Shown: positions 1 through 15,000, counted from the first letter of the stretch. The stretch is DNA of 64,000 nucleotides from Pterobdella sp. o SKG-2022 (GCA_964035795.1 OZ038321.1:25833307-25897306), one strand, 5' to 3'. Notes: a model not told the origin generated them from the letters alone. A program made the numbers and translations.

Positions 1-1179
1 AAAGTCTTCATGCCTACACTGCCATATGGATCCTTCATCCCCATAACACTGAACGTTATCTAACCCTATCTCTTTGGTGGAAAGTGAACTTGGTGATGGT
101 TTGATGTGAGTTTAATTTAAAGGGTGGTTCATATAGCGTTTCATTTTGTAGCGTTTAAAATCACTTGCTAAAAATAAAATTGATAGAAAACACCTTTCAT
201 AGCAAGTGCTTACACTAGGCCCAACATGTGACCAAACCAAGAAATATATATCATTGGTTGGTAGGTGTGAGGTATATGGAGTTGGAAATGAAAATATAGA
301 GTTTTTAACCAAATATTTCATTTGAAAATTTTTTTGCTTCAGTGAAAATTTATTAAATTATTTGTGAAACTTTGAAGTCTAAGAGTCAGAATTCTTTCAT
401 GTAATTTTTTGATTAAAAAACTTAGCTGCATGCAGTTTTGCTTTGTTACACAAAAAAATATTTAAAAATGTAGAATAATATTTATTGTTTTCTAACTATC
501 GTTCAAATCTTTAAAAAGATCGTTGAAATGGCAATGAAAAACTATTCACTACATTAAAAATGTCGAATGCGGGATCATCAAAACTTCACTGAGGCTCATA
601 AATATGGCAGATAACATACAGCCACTCGATTTATATGCCCGGATCAAAGGGAGTTCTCATGACTCAAGGATTCATTTTTAATAAAATAAAAAATATAACT
701 CACAAAAATTCGTTTCGCTTTTTAAAGTAAATAATTTATATAAGTTTATTCTCAGAAAGTCATTCAGTTGAGTAATGCGAATGCCAACTTTAAATGGAAT
801 TTCAACGAAGGTCAAATTACTAAAAAATAAGACTTTTTTAGAAAACCCCAAAACTCATTGTGAGCTAATTTTTATTGATGAAACATTGTAAATCAAACGA
901 CATATCGACCAACTCACCGAACTGGGAATCCCCGAAGAATCCTCTTGAATGCACACTAACTGCGTGAGAATATCCAATACTTCTGCACACCACGTTCCCA
1001 GCCTGGGTCGTCCACGCATCGTCGCAAACACTCCACAGCTTTCCATCTCTAAATACGTGAACGTTCCCAGAATATTCGTTGGGCCCATCCAACAAAACCA
1101 CTTGATCTTCTTTGTATTCTTCCTCGCCCCAAACCATGTGTAATACTAGCATCAGAAACACTAATGATGATGGTTTCAT
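1..1179 (-). CDS. SRCR-domain secreted or membrane protein, 5' part (runs off left edge)
   Basis: Two exons are visible: 918-1179 and 1-71. The first opens with a signal peptide (MKPSSLVFLMLVLHMVWG) and then most of one scavenger-receptor cysteine-rich domain, including the hallmarks LWSVCDDAW and VVCRSIGY. It ends at a consensus donor GTGAGT, one base into a codon. The second exon starts after an AAAG acceptor with two bases to complete that codon, giving FFG, seven residues, then LDNVQC, which is the usual SRCR spacing, followed by GSIWQC. SRCR domains bind ligands at the cell surface or in secretions. One incomplete domain is present; any further domains lie outside the window. A longer reading past the donor, ending in FINKN, is intron. 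Domain assignment is sure; the join is very likely. Confidence 0.85.
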
Positions 1180-4100
1180 TTTGACTGATCGGAATGCAAC
1201 TTGAAGTGTTTAAAACTTTCAAAAATGAATGATGAGGAATGAATATAAAACGGAAAACTACCAAAAAAATTATTTTTAAACTCGCCAAAAAATTTGAATA
1301 ATTCAAATTGATTATTTTAAAATTACAAAAATCCTCTAAGTCTGCAATTTAAAACGAAAATCTTTATTTAGAAAAAAACTCAAAATACTAAAAAGAGAAA
1401 TCGTAAAATTTTGACAACGTCTTTCAGGTTATTCTTTTATTGGGAGTTCTATTCTTTCAATCTTATTGAAGTTGGCCCTATTGTTTTTTTAAGATCATTG
1501 TGTCATTTGTTCAGCTGACTTGCACAATCAGAACATTTCAATAGGGTTCAAACCCTATTGATATTTAAATATATTCGCATCATTATTTCAATATTTCACA
1601 TATATTGAAAAACATTATTCGGATTTTTGAATAATAATATTAATTTATTTTGTGAATAATTAGCCTCAAAATTGTGAATTTACATTAGTAATTTAATTAA
1701 ATAAAAAGGTAGTTGCTTTGAGAAGTTTAAATGTTGCGCTTCCAAAACTTTTGTGCGAAATTCGAAGAGAACTTTTGGTAAAAATGGCTTTAAAAATTTC
1801 GATATTGACAATCTTTCCTTATTCAAACAAATATCATCCAAAATTTATGGCTTAACAAAGATTTCTCAAAAATTTGAAGAATCAAAGGATGAAAATTGTT
1901 TTCAAAGTTTAGGAAGTTCAAAAAATAACTCAAAAGCAAGTTTTCATGACAGAATTTTCGGGAAACATATTTTAAAGCATAAAAATGTGACTGATTTGAT
2001 TGAACAGCTATATTAGAACAACTGAAAATCAGAAATCAAAATAATTAAAATACTTTAGAAAGAACAGAAGAAAATGCTTGACTTTAGTTGGGGTCGTAGT
2101 TGCGCAATTGATAGGTTTCATTGAGCGCTACTTCGTGTAATAAAAACAAGGTGAAATCTTTGCTATAGTGACTTTTAACTCAGTATACTGCGAGATTATA
2201 CGTGATTTTTTAATAAAAATTTATTAATATTTAATTAAATTTGAAAGTTAATTATGAAGCTGTACTCCAATGAATGGTGCTATTAAATTCAGAAAGTCGC
2301 ATTAACATCTTGGGCGTTGTATTTGTTCATTTGTGTTTGAGTTGAATTTAAGGATTCCAAAAAAATTGCTTCAAGAATAAATTAATCAAACCTTCAACAG
2401 TTTCTCATGGAACAAGGAAAGTTTCGAATTATGAATATGTTAAAAAAAATTTGTATTAATTTTCCAAAATTTTTATGGTCAAAAGCAAAAAATTTGAAAA
2501 ATTATTTATGATGACTATCTCAAATATATGCTTTAATGTTGAAATATTGAACCAAGATTTTTAATTTATAGATTGAAAGTTCTTATATATATATATAAAA
2601 ACCTATTAAAAAAAATGAGTTAAAACAACTCAATTGAACATGTAAAAGTTAAATGAACAAAAGAAAACGAAACTGAATAAATAAATGGAAATAAAAAAAA
2701 AGACATATAACTTTCATCTTATCGGTCGAATGCCTTCTACAAATTAAATTTATAACAAAACTCGAACAGATGCTAACTGTGCACAGCATCAAACCGGTGC
2801 TTTGAGGGTTTTTATTAGTACCAGCGTCTATGCAGAGTAGTGTTGATGTTTTTTGAATGGTTTAGGTCCATTCAAATCTTATTCGTTTTATTTTTTTAAG
2901 GCCTTTAAAAAGATATTTTATTCGGCTAATTAAGACTTGTATTTGTAAAAAAAAGTATTTGTGGAAAAAAAGTTTTGTACTTGAATGAAAATTCACAAAA
3001 GTTATGTTCAAAGCTCCTATTATAGTCATATAATTGTTTATTCATATGACGCTAATACAAGCGACTGATGCGAAAATTAAACCCTTGACATAAAAACCAC
3101 CAAACATCCTAGCTAATGCTATCTTAGATGTTTTGTAATAGGAAACTGAACTCTAAAGTGTGGTGTTGACAAAGATCTTAACGCCGTGGAACTTTCAAAA
3201 AAACAGAGTGGAAACTACACCAGGTTTGAAAGTGGTAGCATTTAATTTTTATATGTCTTTGTAAGTCGTTATTTCAAATGATTTGCGTTTTAGAACCAAG
3301 AAAAACACTGCTTCAAAAACAAAAATCACTTTCAGTGTTTAAAATTAATCGGAGAAATAAATTTGTTGGGAATTTTCCATAAATTGCCGTTCTTTTTTTG
3401 TTTCATGAAAAATGTAAAAACATTTTTCAAGGAAAAAAAGGTTTTAGCAAAATTTTTGTGGGTATTTTGTGTTTAAAACTGCAATCTTACCCCAAAAAAT
3501 CAGCTAGTGAAAACTTGATCAAACTAAATTCAATGGAAATCAAAAAATAAAGAAAAACCTATTAATAATGTAAAAATATTTTTCAACGTCTTTTGCTTCA
3601 GATTTTATCAACTTTCCATTATACTCTGCTTTTACAAAATTTTTTTAAAAAAGACTTTCAAGTTATAAAAATAAAAAAAAGAAATTTAAATCGATGAAAC
3701 AACTTTTGAAAACAGTTAAAAATTCAAAATCCAATTTGAAAGATAATGGTTATGCTAACTTGCGTATGTGTAAAAAAATAAATCAGAATAATGTAAAAGT
3801 CAATAATAAGATCAATATGATGACTATCTTGAAACTAAATTTAAAATAAATAGATAAGGCTTGAAGTAGAAATCTCCAGATAAGGTTTTAGAAATGAAAG
3901 CAAGAGAGAGATAGAGAGAGAAAAACACGTATAAATAACACACCCTCACCACATAGGAGCGTCACAAGTGTTTGAGATTTTGGTGCTTGTTATAGTTTTA
4001 TGGTTCAACTTTTTTAATAGTATCTTTGTTTGCTTGTATCTTTAAATTTGTTTGAAGAAATTTGAAACAACAGCATGATGAAAGATTTTTTTAAGATAAA

Positions 4101-4222
4101 CGTTGGTGTTTGGAAAAATTAAAGTGGAGAAATTTAGTTGAAGTGGTAACACTTTAAATGAAAGTAAAATAAACTGAGAAATTGGAATGAAAATCTTTTT
4201 GTTTGCTATCAACTAAAGCACT
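1180..4222. other. Gene-free stretch upstream of SRCR gene and GPCR
   Basis: No coding exon is supported. It holds a short TA run near 2588-2600, an AG-rich purine run at 3903-3922 and AT-rich spacer. A stop-free stretch at 1705-2016 (+) lacks a convincing start and any domain. The region should contain the promoters of two divergent genes, but no element is recognisable. Confidence 0.5.
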
Positions 4223-6398
4223 ATGAGCTTTCACTTTCTCAACATCACCACTGCGAACCCCCTACCACCCACATTCAATCTCATGAATATATTCTTAATT
4301 TTGTTAATTTTATTGAGTATTTTTTTGAATGCGTCAGTAGCTATTGTCATTTTATCAAATCAAAGCACTAAAAATTCATCTAACTTTTCTTTTTTGGCTT
4401 CTTTATGTTTTCTCCACCTCATTACAACCTTCACTCTTTTGCCTGTCAATTTCAAAGCTACCCTACTGGGTTGGTGGGATTTTTTTTAAGATTATATTTG
4501 TCTTAAAAAAAAATTCTGTTGGCCTTCAAATTAATTTACAAGTGGAAAAATTCTTATATTATATTCAACCAAAGAATTCTTGGGCTTTTTTATTTTGTAT
4601 TGAAATGTAAGAATAGCAAAATTTTCTAATATTCTGAAGTAACATCATAACAATGAGTTTCACAAACTGAAGTTTTCAAAAATTTCTTGTAAATTGAATT
4701 TTTTTCAAATCATTTACGATTTTCTCTATTCAGCAAAAATTATGCCTTTAATATAGAAATAAAAATGAAAAAATGATAAAATCAAATTTGAAGTTTGAAG
4801 CTTATTAAGAATTAAATTCATTAAAAACTAATACTTTATTTGATAAATAAAACATATATTTTATTTATGCCATAAAAAATTTTTTTTTGAAAAAAATTTT
4901 ATTTTTCATTTTTTATTGAAATTAGATGGGTTGTCTTGTTTCACACAAACAGATTGGACCTTTTATTTATTTGAACATGTTATCTGACAGCTTAACTTAA
5001 TTAACTTTTGTGAGAGTGTCACATTCGTACTTTTATTTATTCCTAAAAAATCAATTAAATAAATACATGAAGAAACTTGTAATTTTTCCGAAAAATATTT
5101 TTTTGGAGCAGTAAAAACAATAATTTACAAGGAGTTAAAAAGAAATTCAAACCATTTAAGCGTAAAACTGAGAGTCAAAACTATTTGAAATTTCAGGGAA
5201 GTTCGATAGCACAGACCTGAACTGCAAGTTATGGCTGGCTGAAGACACCTTTGTATGCAATCTCATCTTCCTACACACAGCTTTCGTCAACATGGATACC
5301 TACCTTAAACTGAAAGATAAACCTCGACTACATCAAACCACGTTCTCCTTCTCATTTTTGCTGTGGATTCTAGCTCCTTGGTCAGTCGCCTTGCTTCAAT
5401 CTATGGCACAACTGGTACTTAGTTGGTCTGAGCCGAACAGCGTCACACCTAATGGATTATGTATTATTGAAGATTTGAACTTCGCCCTACTGACAGCATT
5501 TTTTTCTTTTTTCATACCTGCTACAGTTTCTATTTCGTTTGATCTTCTTTGCAGTAGATTACTTAAATCCTTCAATTCCGTCATTAAACCCACGAGAATC
5601 AAATGTAATTCTATGAATGACTCTTTCAGGAGTTTGAAAGATAAAAATGAGAATAAAAGCCATAAAGAAAATTGCAACGAAAACAAAACTCACACGACTT
5701 TATTCTCTCGCTCACCGTCTTCCTCCACTCTAGAGTCTTTTTTTTCTAATGAAGAAGATGATTCATGCCAACTAAACGAAACCTTCCCAAGCAAAATTTT
5801 TTCTTCTATAAGTCCGACATTTAATCAAATAAACAACAATAAAAAACTAACGAAATGTCAAACAAATAATAGTAGTAATAATAATAACAACATTAACAAT
5901 GAAACGAAAAACATGCTCACCAACGGATTCAGTGATTTCACTAAACGAAATCAATCCATGGGATTAAAGAGCGATCCATTACTCACACTAAAAACAAACA
6001 AAACTCTTTGTGCCATAAAACAACTCAAAAATTCTTGGTTTTCAAAAAAGAATATCAGCGATAAATCTCAACTAAAATCTGCACCAATAAAACTGAAATT
6101 ATTCCAAAGATCTAGTAGGGAAGATTTCGTTTTCATGACTTTATCTCGTTGGTTGTTATTGTGTGCTCTTCTTTCATGGTTTCCATTGACATCTTTCAAT
6201 ATATTCTATTCAGCTTCAACCAAATTCAAACATTTCACCGGTCCCTTACATCAATCTTTGACTCGGTGGCCAGCATACTCAACTATGTTCATCTTCCCCA
6301 TCGTGTGTCTCACTCGTTCAAGCATTCTCAAAAAATCGTTCAATAAATACTTAAACTCCTTCAAAAAAATTTTTATTTCTAGAAAACAACAAACATGA
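4223..6398 (+). CDS. Orphan rhodopsin-family G protein-coupled receptor
   Basis: Two exons, 4223-4469 and 5197-6398, join in phase (G|GG) to give 482 aa. The donor is GTTGGT and the acceptor TTTCAG. Helices: TM1 about 20-44 (Asn36 at the conserved position), TM2 55-75, TM3 92-114, TM4 132-152, TM5 178-202, TM6 400-422, TM7 438-456. The disulfide pair Cys92 (start of TM3) and Cys171 (ECL2) is present, and Asn7 lies in an N-glycosylation sequon. The third intracellular loop is very long (about 200 aa), rich in Asn, Ser and Lys. Key motifs are altered: the E/DRY site reads MDTY, the TM2 Asp is His65, TM6 has SWFP for CWxP, and TM7 lacks NPxxY (FPIVC instead). The ligand cannot be named. The fold is clear; signalling by standard G-protein activation is doubtful. 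Confidence 0.8.
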
Positions 6399-6479
6399 AT
6401 CAATGTTGATGTTTTGTGTGGTTGTAATTCGGCTCTATCACGGACTTTTCATCTACATGGTGGTGTTTTCATAAATGCA

Positions 6480-6485
6480 AATAAA
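6480..6485 (+). terminator. Poly(A) signal AATAAA of the GPCR gene
   Basis: AATAAA lies about 80 nt after the GPCR stop codon, a normal distance for a 3' UTR. Confidence 0.6.
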
Positions 6486-9029
6486 CATTATTTATTGTTT
6501 AGAAAAGGTTCAAATGTATAACAAAAATATTTGCAAAAAAATTTGTTCCAAATCTTTTGAAAATCTGCAATTACCATATTGACATTTTTTAAAATGATTT
6601 TGAAAGCATTTGAGAGGATTATTCATATAATTCGAGTTCCGGAATTTGATTCAGTTTCCTGTTTGGAATGCTTCAAACCTTGTTTTTCAAATCTTCATCT
6701 GAGACTTACTTTTGTAGTTTTGATGTTTTTGTTCAAAACTAATGTGAATTATTTAAGGCAGTACTGATATTATTTCTGCAAATTTGAAAGGATCTGATGA
6801 AATTTACAGACGCTGGCCGCTTTTATTAGATTGTTTTGTGAAAATGTCTGAATATTTTTTCTGTTTTTCAAAATTATTTGAAATCAATAGGTAATAAATA
6901 TTTGTAGGTTTCATCATATAGAGCTTAATTATTTTCACAGGTTGATTTGAATAATGACTTTTTATGGCATCGTTGTAATGACCTGAATTAATTTTTGACG
7001 AAATTGATGTTGGTTTTATTCAAACTGAGTTACATTCATTTGAAAAATAAAAATTGAAAAGCCATATTTGCAGAGCCACATAATTAAAAACTCAATCAAA
7101 ACGACGACAAAGCAAGACGAGCATTGCTAAACGGCCCACGACCAAGTTTATTACGTAAAAAACTGAAAATACCCATTTTTATCTAAGAATAACAAGAATT
7201 AATAAAAATGATGAAATATCTCCATTAATCTCACAAGAATGATAACATGAAACATTTGCACAGTAGAGTTGGTGGCTTTTTACCGTATGAGGCGGTCTTT
7301 GTGATTATCATGCACGTAAAGAACTTTTTCATTTTCACACAAAAATAATTCAAAACATTAATGTACACAGACAAGAAAATTGAATACAGGCGATTTATTT
7401 TTGAGATTAATTAATACTCAAAGTACTTGAACATCATCGCAGAGGCGTAAATCTGAGAAGTAATTTGGAACAAACGTGCATGGTGGATTGCAAACAGTTT
7501 TCATTAATACATCATGCAAAAGCATGCAGAAATATATAAAATCTCTTGTTTTATTTTGGCCCAAAAAATATTTTTGAGCTTGAAAATACTGTTTGATGTA
7601 TTCTTTAAAACCTCGACAAACTTCAAAAACACAAACATCACGCCAATATTTTTTGAATAACGCACAGATAAATTGATTCTCGATAAGAAAACTACTTTGA
7701 AAAGATTTTCAGATTTACATTAAAGCGAAATAAGTTGCAACGTACGAAACTACAGCCGTAGTGCTACTGGGCGAGAATGATTTAGAGAACAAAAAGATTT
7801 AAGAAACCTCATAACGTAGCGTCTTTAGGCTTGAAAACTTCATTTGCGAAATAATGTATCGTGAAAAAGTTTATAGAAGTTAGTTATGCTCCGCAAAAAA
7901 TCCTTGAAATACAACTCAGTAATGAAATATTTGGGATTTTTATATTCACGAATAAAAAAAAAACAATTTACTAAAAATACACGTGAATGATGCTTAGAAA
8001 ATACATATCTCCTCGTGGCTTTTGTTGGTTTCATCATGTATTTCTCCCACTTTGAATTTAGAAAAAACCTGTAGAATATTTTCAATGTGCTCATGAATCT
8101 TTAATGACACTATAAGGTTTCTTATGCAATATTTAGAGAATTTTTTGTTTCATTTTTCACAAAAATACACACGTCCCAAGTTGAAGCTATTGGCACCTCT
8201 CATTGAGTTTAAAATTCACTCAAATTAATAAAACTAAATAATTTATTAATCATGAAATTTTAAAACTCTCAAAATCTTTTGTTCTAAAACTAAAAATTTT
8301 CGTACTTGCATGCAATTTATCTAGGCCAAATCGAAAATAATGGTTGTTTTCCTGTGAAGCTTTTTAAAAGGCCATTTTGAGTTTATGAATGATGAACCCA
8401 TGACATTTAAAATCGAAAAATAAACAAAATATGACAGATCTATAATTGGTGTTTTCAACTAATAAAATCTCTTCTCATTTCTAACATCTTTTTTTATTAT
8501 AGGATGTTTACTTTTGCAACTACTCTGCATATATTAGTTATTTACTTTTTTGATTATTTTTATCAACACAGTCTCATGACAAATACCACGCATTCAAATG
8601 ACTGATAAGCTTTCACTGTCTGCATGGAAAGTGATGAGTGTTATCGCTGTTTTCTCATAACTTTTTGTTGAAATAGTGTTCTAATTTTGTATTTCATGTT
8701 GAAATTAATAATGTTTTTTTAATAATTAGTGATGATTTTGTTGGAATGATGTTTTAAATTGATATTCATATAATTTATTGTTGATCGTGCATCGTTTGAT
8801 CAAGAATAATTTTCAAATTTAGGTTACATTTTCCAAAACTTTTGTTTGAATGAAATTTGAATCTTCATATCTTTTTCATCAGCAAGCCTTCATTAACAAA
8901 AACATTGACAAACAAGTTGTTTAAAAAGAGAAAAAAACTAAAATTTTTTTATATGACAAACTTCATAGGAAAAACATAACAAAATCAATTATGAGTGGAT
9001 GAAACCAAGCGTAAACAACCTTTGAGGAT
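6486..9029. other. Intergenic AT-rich stretch
   Basis: Between the convergent ends of the GPCR gene (+) and the coiled-coil gene (-). No exon, repeat or RNA gene could be supported. Small ORFs at 6579-6767 (+) and 7840-8094 (-) have no recognisable features. Confidence 0.5.
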
Positions 9030-12000
9030 TTATCGAAAAATATCATATGCTGTTTGTTTACAGAAGTTGGCGTGTAACGATGCAGAAAGTTTTATTAGTT
9101 TTGAACGATTTTCTATCACAGAAAGAATGTCTGCTAACCAATCACAGACCAGACGCATCAAAATAAGCTGAAACATTATACAACTGTCTGTATAAAGGCA
9201 GGATTAAAATCGCTGGAAACTAGATTCAATGAAATCAAAATCATTGGATTCAAAAAAGTAGTCAATATCCAAATTTTATTGCGCTTTTAATCCAAGACTA
9301 AGCTTCTAAGGTTCTTTTAACAGCCCCACGGATTCGAAAATCAATTTTTACTCCTGTTTCAACATAAAAGTAGTCCATTCAATGAATTTTAAAAATTCTA
9401 AAAAGACGCATTTCATTCTAGAATTTTAAAAACTTTAATTTATTTTAATCCAATTAAAAATTTAACGAAATAAGAGTTTAAAAAAACATCAAATTGGTCA
9501 GGTCTGGAATTGTAAAAGCGTTCAAAAAAAGACATAAAACCAGCTTTCGGTATATGTCTCCATTATAACACTAAGCTTTCCAATAAGCTCTGAAAATCAT
9601 AACCAAGTAACCCAAACTCCATATACGTTTCAGAAAAAAAATGTCGTTTTAATTTTGGTTGTTTTCATAATTGTTTTTTATTATACTTTCTTTCATCATC
9701 GCATTAGTCTTAATATATTTCAACTCTTTAATATTGTAAAAAATTCTGAAATTGTTAAGTGAAATAGATTTATAAAAATAATTATTGTATTAATTAGGCA
9801 TGGAATTATAAAAAAATGTCTTACGCTTCTCCCATTACATCAATCCATTATTGTTAGTAATACAATGACAAATGTCCGTAATATTCAAACTATTACAGTG
9901 TTATTTATATCAATAAAAACAAATTTTATCTCAAAATAATCATTTATTATATTATCATTATTTATCAGTATTACTACACTGTTACCACGTTAATTTTTTA
10001 TAAAGCTATGAGATTCCTACCTGTTGAGCTTTGTTGAGTTGCACATCGATCTGTTGAATATGTTGCAGAGATGTGTTGTGTTGTTGCTGTAACAGAATGT
10101 AATGCTTGTCCACAGCTCCTTGCAGCTGGTCCTGGAAAATGTGGAAAAATTTTTACGTTGATTCATGAGTTTTTCAAGCATTTGACTGATTAGCTGCAAA
10201 ATCACGGCTCTGGATCAAAAACTTACAACACTTGAAAATAAGTGAAGTTTATATACAAAGTTATACTAAATGTTTGTATTAAGAGATTTTTTCTAATTCA
10301 TATCTTTTTTTATTTTGACAACGTGATATATTTTAATCAGGTTTAAGCATCGTGCTGAAAATGAGAAATGAGTGCCAAATTAGGTTTTGCTGATAGCATC
10401 ATCCTATGTGAATTTGTAAGAAAAAATTTTATTTTGCATTAAAGTTAAATACTACTTCATTTTTTTTATTTCAATGCATTTTTAATGAAGCATGGGCAAT
10501 AAAAGAACGCAAAAAATTTTGAATGCTTAATTCAAAAGTCGTCTATCTTTGAAACTCATTTGAGTTACATTTCATTTTTAACTTTTTTCGACTGCAATCA
10601 AAATAATGATGGTAAAAAACTGTTTTATGTTTTAAACTTGGTAGTGGTTTCAGTGCAATTACAATAATTTTTATGGCAAATAATCTCAAGGTAAAGTATC
10701 CCAATGCTGTTCTTCCATACAATAGAGACAAATTGCGAATTAAAACTACGTGAAAGATTGACCACCTCTTCTTTGGATCTCTCTTAGAAAGTACCAGTAT
10801 TTTCACGCTTTTTAAAAAATTCTTTCTTTCGAGTGTTGAGAGGTCAAAAGAGAAGATGGTCAATGAGCTGTTTAAGATTTGATGCATTTTATAATATTAA
10901 TCTAATTTGATTGTACTGCCGTACATGTTCCTGTAAATAGGGTTGACAGCAATCGGCCTAGATTATTGATACTAAAATAGAGTAATTTATTTGGAACAAA
11001 TTTCTATAGACTGCCAGTTCTAGCTAACGTTCAACATGAAATTATCGAATTTAAGATCCGCCGTTTCCACATTTGGACAGTTTGTCTCGCCGTTGTCAAC
11101 AAAAAAAAGCATCATCCGCCAAACGGAAAGCAGAATACCGATTTTTCGATACCTGCAACCGAAGTCTAGTGTTATCCAGTTTTAAAAAGTGCAGTTTAAC
11201 GTCATGCGCAAAACCATTAATCAGAAACAAATTCAAGCACTGCTTAATATTTTTGGATCGATAATACATATATGATTTTTATATTGACATATTTTGAGAA
11301 TATTTTGTTTTTGAATTTTTGGCAAAAAATATATTTTTAGAATAAATCGATTTATACTAAGCTCGGTTCAAAATTTTTCATGATTTTTCTTGCGTAAAGC
11401 AACATTTAAGAAGGAAACGCTGGTGAAATTGATTGATGTTGTACGCTTTTCATCATCAGCAGGCTTGTTTGAGTAATAGTTGTGATAATTTGGCTTTGAC
11501 TTACAAAAATATATGTGTTTTTGAACCAATAAAGTTTTGGATTTGAATTGTTAAGTCATTTGCATATTCAATAAAAAACACATTCTCTAGGTTTTTGCCA
11601 TTTTCCCTCTCCAACGAAGAAATAGCTATGAATTAACTTAAGTTGAATTATTACATACAAAAATTGATTTTCAAATCCTATTTAAGATAAGGTAATTTTT
11701 CAAAGCCTCAGATGCGTGGTGATTCGAGTCTAGCTTCCACATGTTGTAAATAAAATTTTCAGTTAATACATAGTTAATTTTTAATTCAATTCATTGAAAA
11801 AACTTTAGTTTCATTTTTTTTAGTCTTCTTTGATTTTATATTTATTTATTAATGTGAAATAGATGCCAAATTTTAAATTTATGAATAATACTTTTTATTC
11901 AACAGTGAAAATTGAAATAAATCGTTTCTTAATTAAAAATTTTTTTATTCATAAAGTTATTTGACTTGCTCAAAGTTGTAAAGAAACTATATGCAAATTT

Positions 12001-15000
12001 TGATGGAAATTCAATGGTTGGGAAAACTTTAATTTTAAGCCATGTTCCCAATGGCTTTTCCGAAACTCAGGTATAAACATGGCCATAAATTACGCTTTAT
12101 TTTTGTTAAATAGACAATATAAATTGAATTTCAATGAAAGTAATTATATATATTCATTTACTCCAAACTTTATTAAAATATAATAAAAATCAGCCATAAA
12201 CATCGAAAGAGACATTAAAATCCTCTTAACCAAGGCAATATATAATCGGAAAGAAAGATAGGAAGAAGGTAATGTGAGCGTTTTAAGAAATCTAAGTATC
12301 ATTATCATTCTCATATTTTTCACCATTAACTGCAATGCACTCACTTGGCCACTTCTTTGATACGTTCATAATACAAATGATCAATCTTTCGTATGGCTGT
12401 AGTTAAGCTTACCAGGCAATTGATAATTGCCCTTCAATTACAAATGACGTTAACCTTTTGTAACTTTCACATTGTTTTGATGATTTTTCTTTTTTAGGAG
12501 ATCATCATAAGGTTTTTGTACTCGAGTTTATAAACGAGAGAATATTTTTAAAGTATTATAAAGCACAAATAATTTTTCATATAAGAAAAAATGTTGAAAA
12601 ATATAAAATTATTTGCCAAAAATTTATAACAAAAATATACGAACAAGCCTATTACTCAACCCTCGCAAGTTCTAATGGATTATCACGCAATATACCAACA
12701 ACAACCATGAAGGTATTTTATAGATCGATGGAAGCTTTCATGATGCAAACTCAGGTTATCAATCAATGAAAAATTAATTTATACCTGAAAATTTTTATTG
12801 GTTTTTAAATCATCTTTAATGCTGCGTAGAATACTGGTTTTTTTATCATTTCTTTCAACAGATAAATGATAAACAAAAAGCTCAGTGTACTTAACGCTTT
12901 GAATGCTTCCTACCCAAAAACCAATTCAGATTAATTCTTTCTCATTCACATCATGTTGGCCGTAGTTAAACTAATCACATTTAATAGATAAATTATATTT
13001 GGTACCAACCTTCAAAATCTGTTGTTGTTCCAGTTGGTGGTCCTCTTTTGAAGGCTCTCTGGGTTTTTCTGGCGTGCTCTGTAGATGTTTTATATAGTTT
13101 ATTCTCATGTCAAAGTGTTCTATTCTGAGTTTTAATGATCATTCTGATGTTAGCTCAAGTTTGGTCTAAAGCTTGAATGATGTTATCAGAATAAATATCC
13201 GAATGGGACACTAGATACTTTAGTTTGTCTGTTATATATAAGTTCGATAAGTATGTTTCTATCATAATACGTTATCGATAAACTTTTAATTTAAACTTTG
13301 TTGTCTCATGCTAATTATCAAACCCAAAGCTATTTTCAATTGAATTAATATATTTATACCTGTCAAAATTGATAATATACTTTTGCAACACAGATTTTTG
13401 AAACCCTAATTGATGTCATGGGATTTTTTTCTGAGATATACTTCAGCTCGGACCTTTCTTGAAGTTAATTTGTAGTAGATCTCAAAGTCAAATACTAAAC
13501 ATTCAAAAAACGAGTATTCAAACTTCAAAAATAACTTCCACTTGTTAAAAAGTACTGACTTTCTCATACCGTGAAACCACCAAAAACCAATTTTTCATTC
13601 TAAAAAAAATTACAATTTATTTTTGAAATTAAATTTTTCAATAGCACTCAATTTTTTCATCTAGCCTGATAATTCTTTTTATTATCTGTAGTGCTGAGTG
13701 TATAAAAATATATTTTTTAAAAGCTCTCAGCTTAAGATTTGTGGTTGTTGTTAAGATAATATTGAATTTCGAAGGTATTTCAAAGTTAATACGAAAATTA
13801 CTTATAAAGTTGATGAAATTTTTTTGATTTAAAAATAGTTATTGCATTTTTATTATAACTATAATAATTTAAATTTAATTATATCCATTTTAATTTAAGT
13901 ATGTTTGTTGACTTTGTTGAATTAAGAAAATTTTTCGGTATGTTTTATACTCCATTAAATAAATCAAATTTGCTGGCCACCAGCATGTAGGTGTGAGCTT
14001 GCAGGAAACTGTAAAATGACTGTAGATAAAATAAATATTTCATAATGGCTTTTTTTACCAACAAAACACGCCAGTTTTTTTAAAAGGCCTACTTTATGAG
14101 TTTCAAACATAAAAACATTATTCTCTATCATAGAAAACACATCCTGGAATCAGTATTAAATAATATTAATGATAATAAAAAAAATATTAATTATTATTAT
14201 TATTAGTTTTTGAAATATTTTGAGTATACTGAACTTTCAAAAAAATCGTTTTTAAATTTTAAAAGCTAAATATTCTTCTTAATTCATTGAATAAATATAA
14301 ACTTGAGGTAATATATCAAAAACTTGTGCTTTGGAGAAAGTGTAATAATTTGACGATATTTATTACATAAATTGAGTTTTTTATTTTTCATTACTGCAGA
14401 AACAAAGCTTTGAATTGTGAATTGATAGTTGAAGCACGGAAGGTCAAAGGTTCCAATGTTCGCCTATATGTCTTTCGCCCTAGCTTCGAAAAATAAAAAA
14501 AATTAAAATATAAATATTTTAAAACCAGAGCTAGAGAAAAATTATAAAAAATGTTTCGAATTTTTCGTTTTTCTTGAAACTATGGTCGTTTTTTTTATTT
14601 CAAAACTTTTGATATGTGCAATTTTCTATTGATATTGCTCAAAGTCATCAGTGTGAATAACACATCAAAAAAATAAATTCATTACTCCCACCTATCAAAA
14701 AAGTGCAGAAAATAATCTATAAAATCCATATAACGACCCGATTCGAGATTCCGATCATATAAACTGACCCCAATAATGATGACAACGTCAAGGATAAAGA
14801 CATTGAAAACGAAAGTAAAATATCGATTTATTTATTTTTGAAATGTTTTTTTCATCTATGAAGTTCTTTTTAGAAAGGAGTTTTTGGAGAAATTAGTGAA
14901 ACTTAATGGTCCATTCTTAGTTTTTCTAATGGTAATCTTTGTTGCTTAAATTTTGTACATTTTAAAATTATCCTGCCCATCAAAGCTCATAAAAAATACA

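Noticed and set aside
865..917. Extension of the SRCR exon through FDLQC to a stop
   Set aside because: Looks SRCR-like, but splicing at the consensus GTGAGT at 917 to the exon at 1-71 gives exact SRCR spacing; the extension is intron.
1705..2016. Stop-free stretch of about 100 codons on the plus strand
   Set aside because: No ATG, no recognised motif and no partner exon; such lengths are expected by chance several times in 64 kb.
10543..10887. 114-codon minus-strand ORF next to dispersed repeat copy 1
   Set aside because: No domain, no splice partner in phase; possibly transposon-derived but unsupported.
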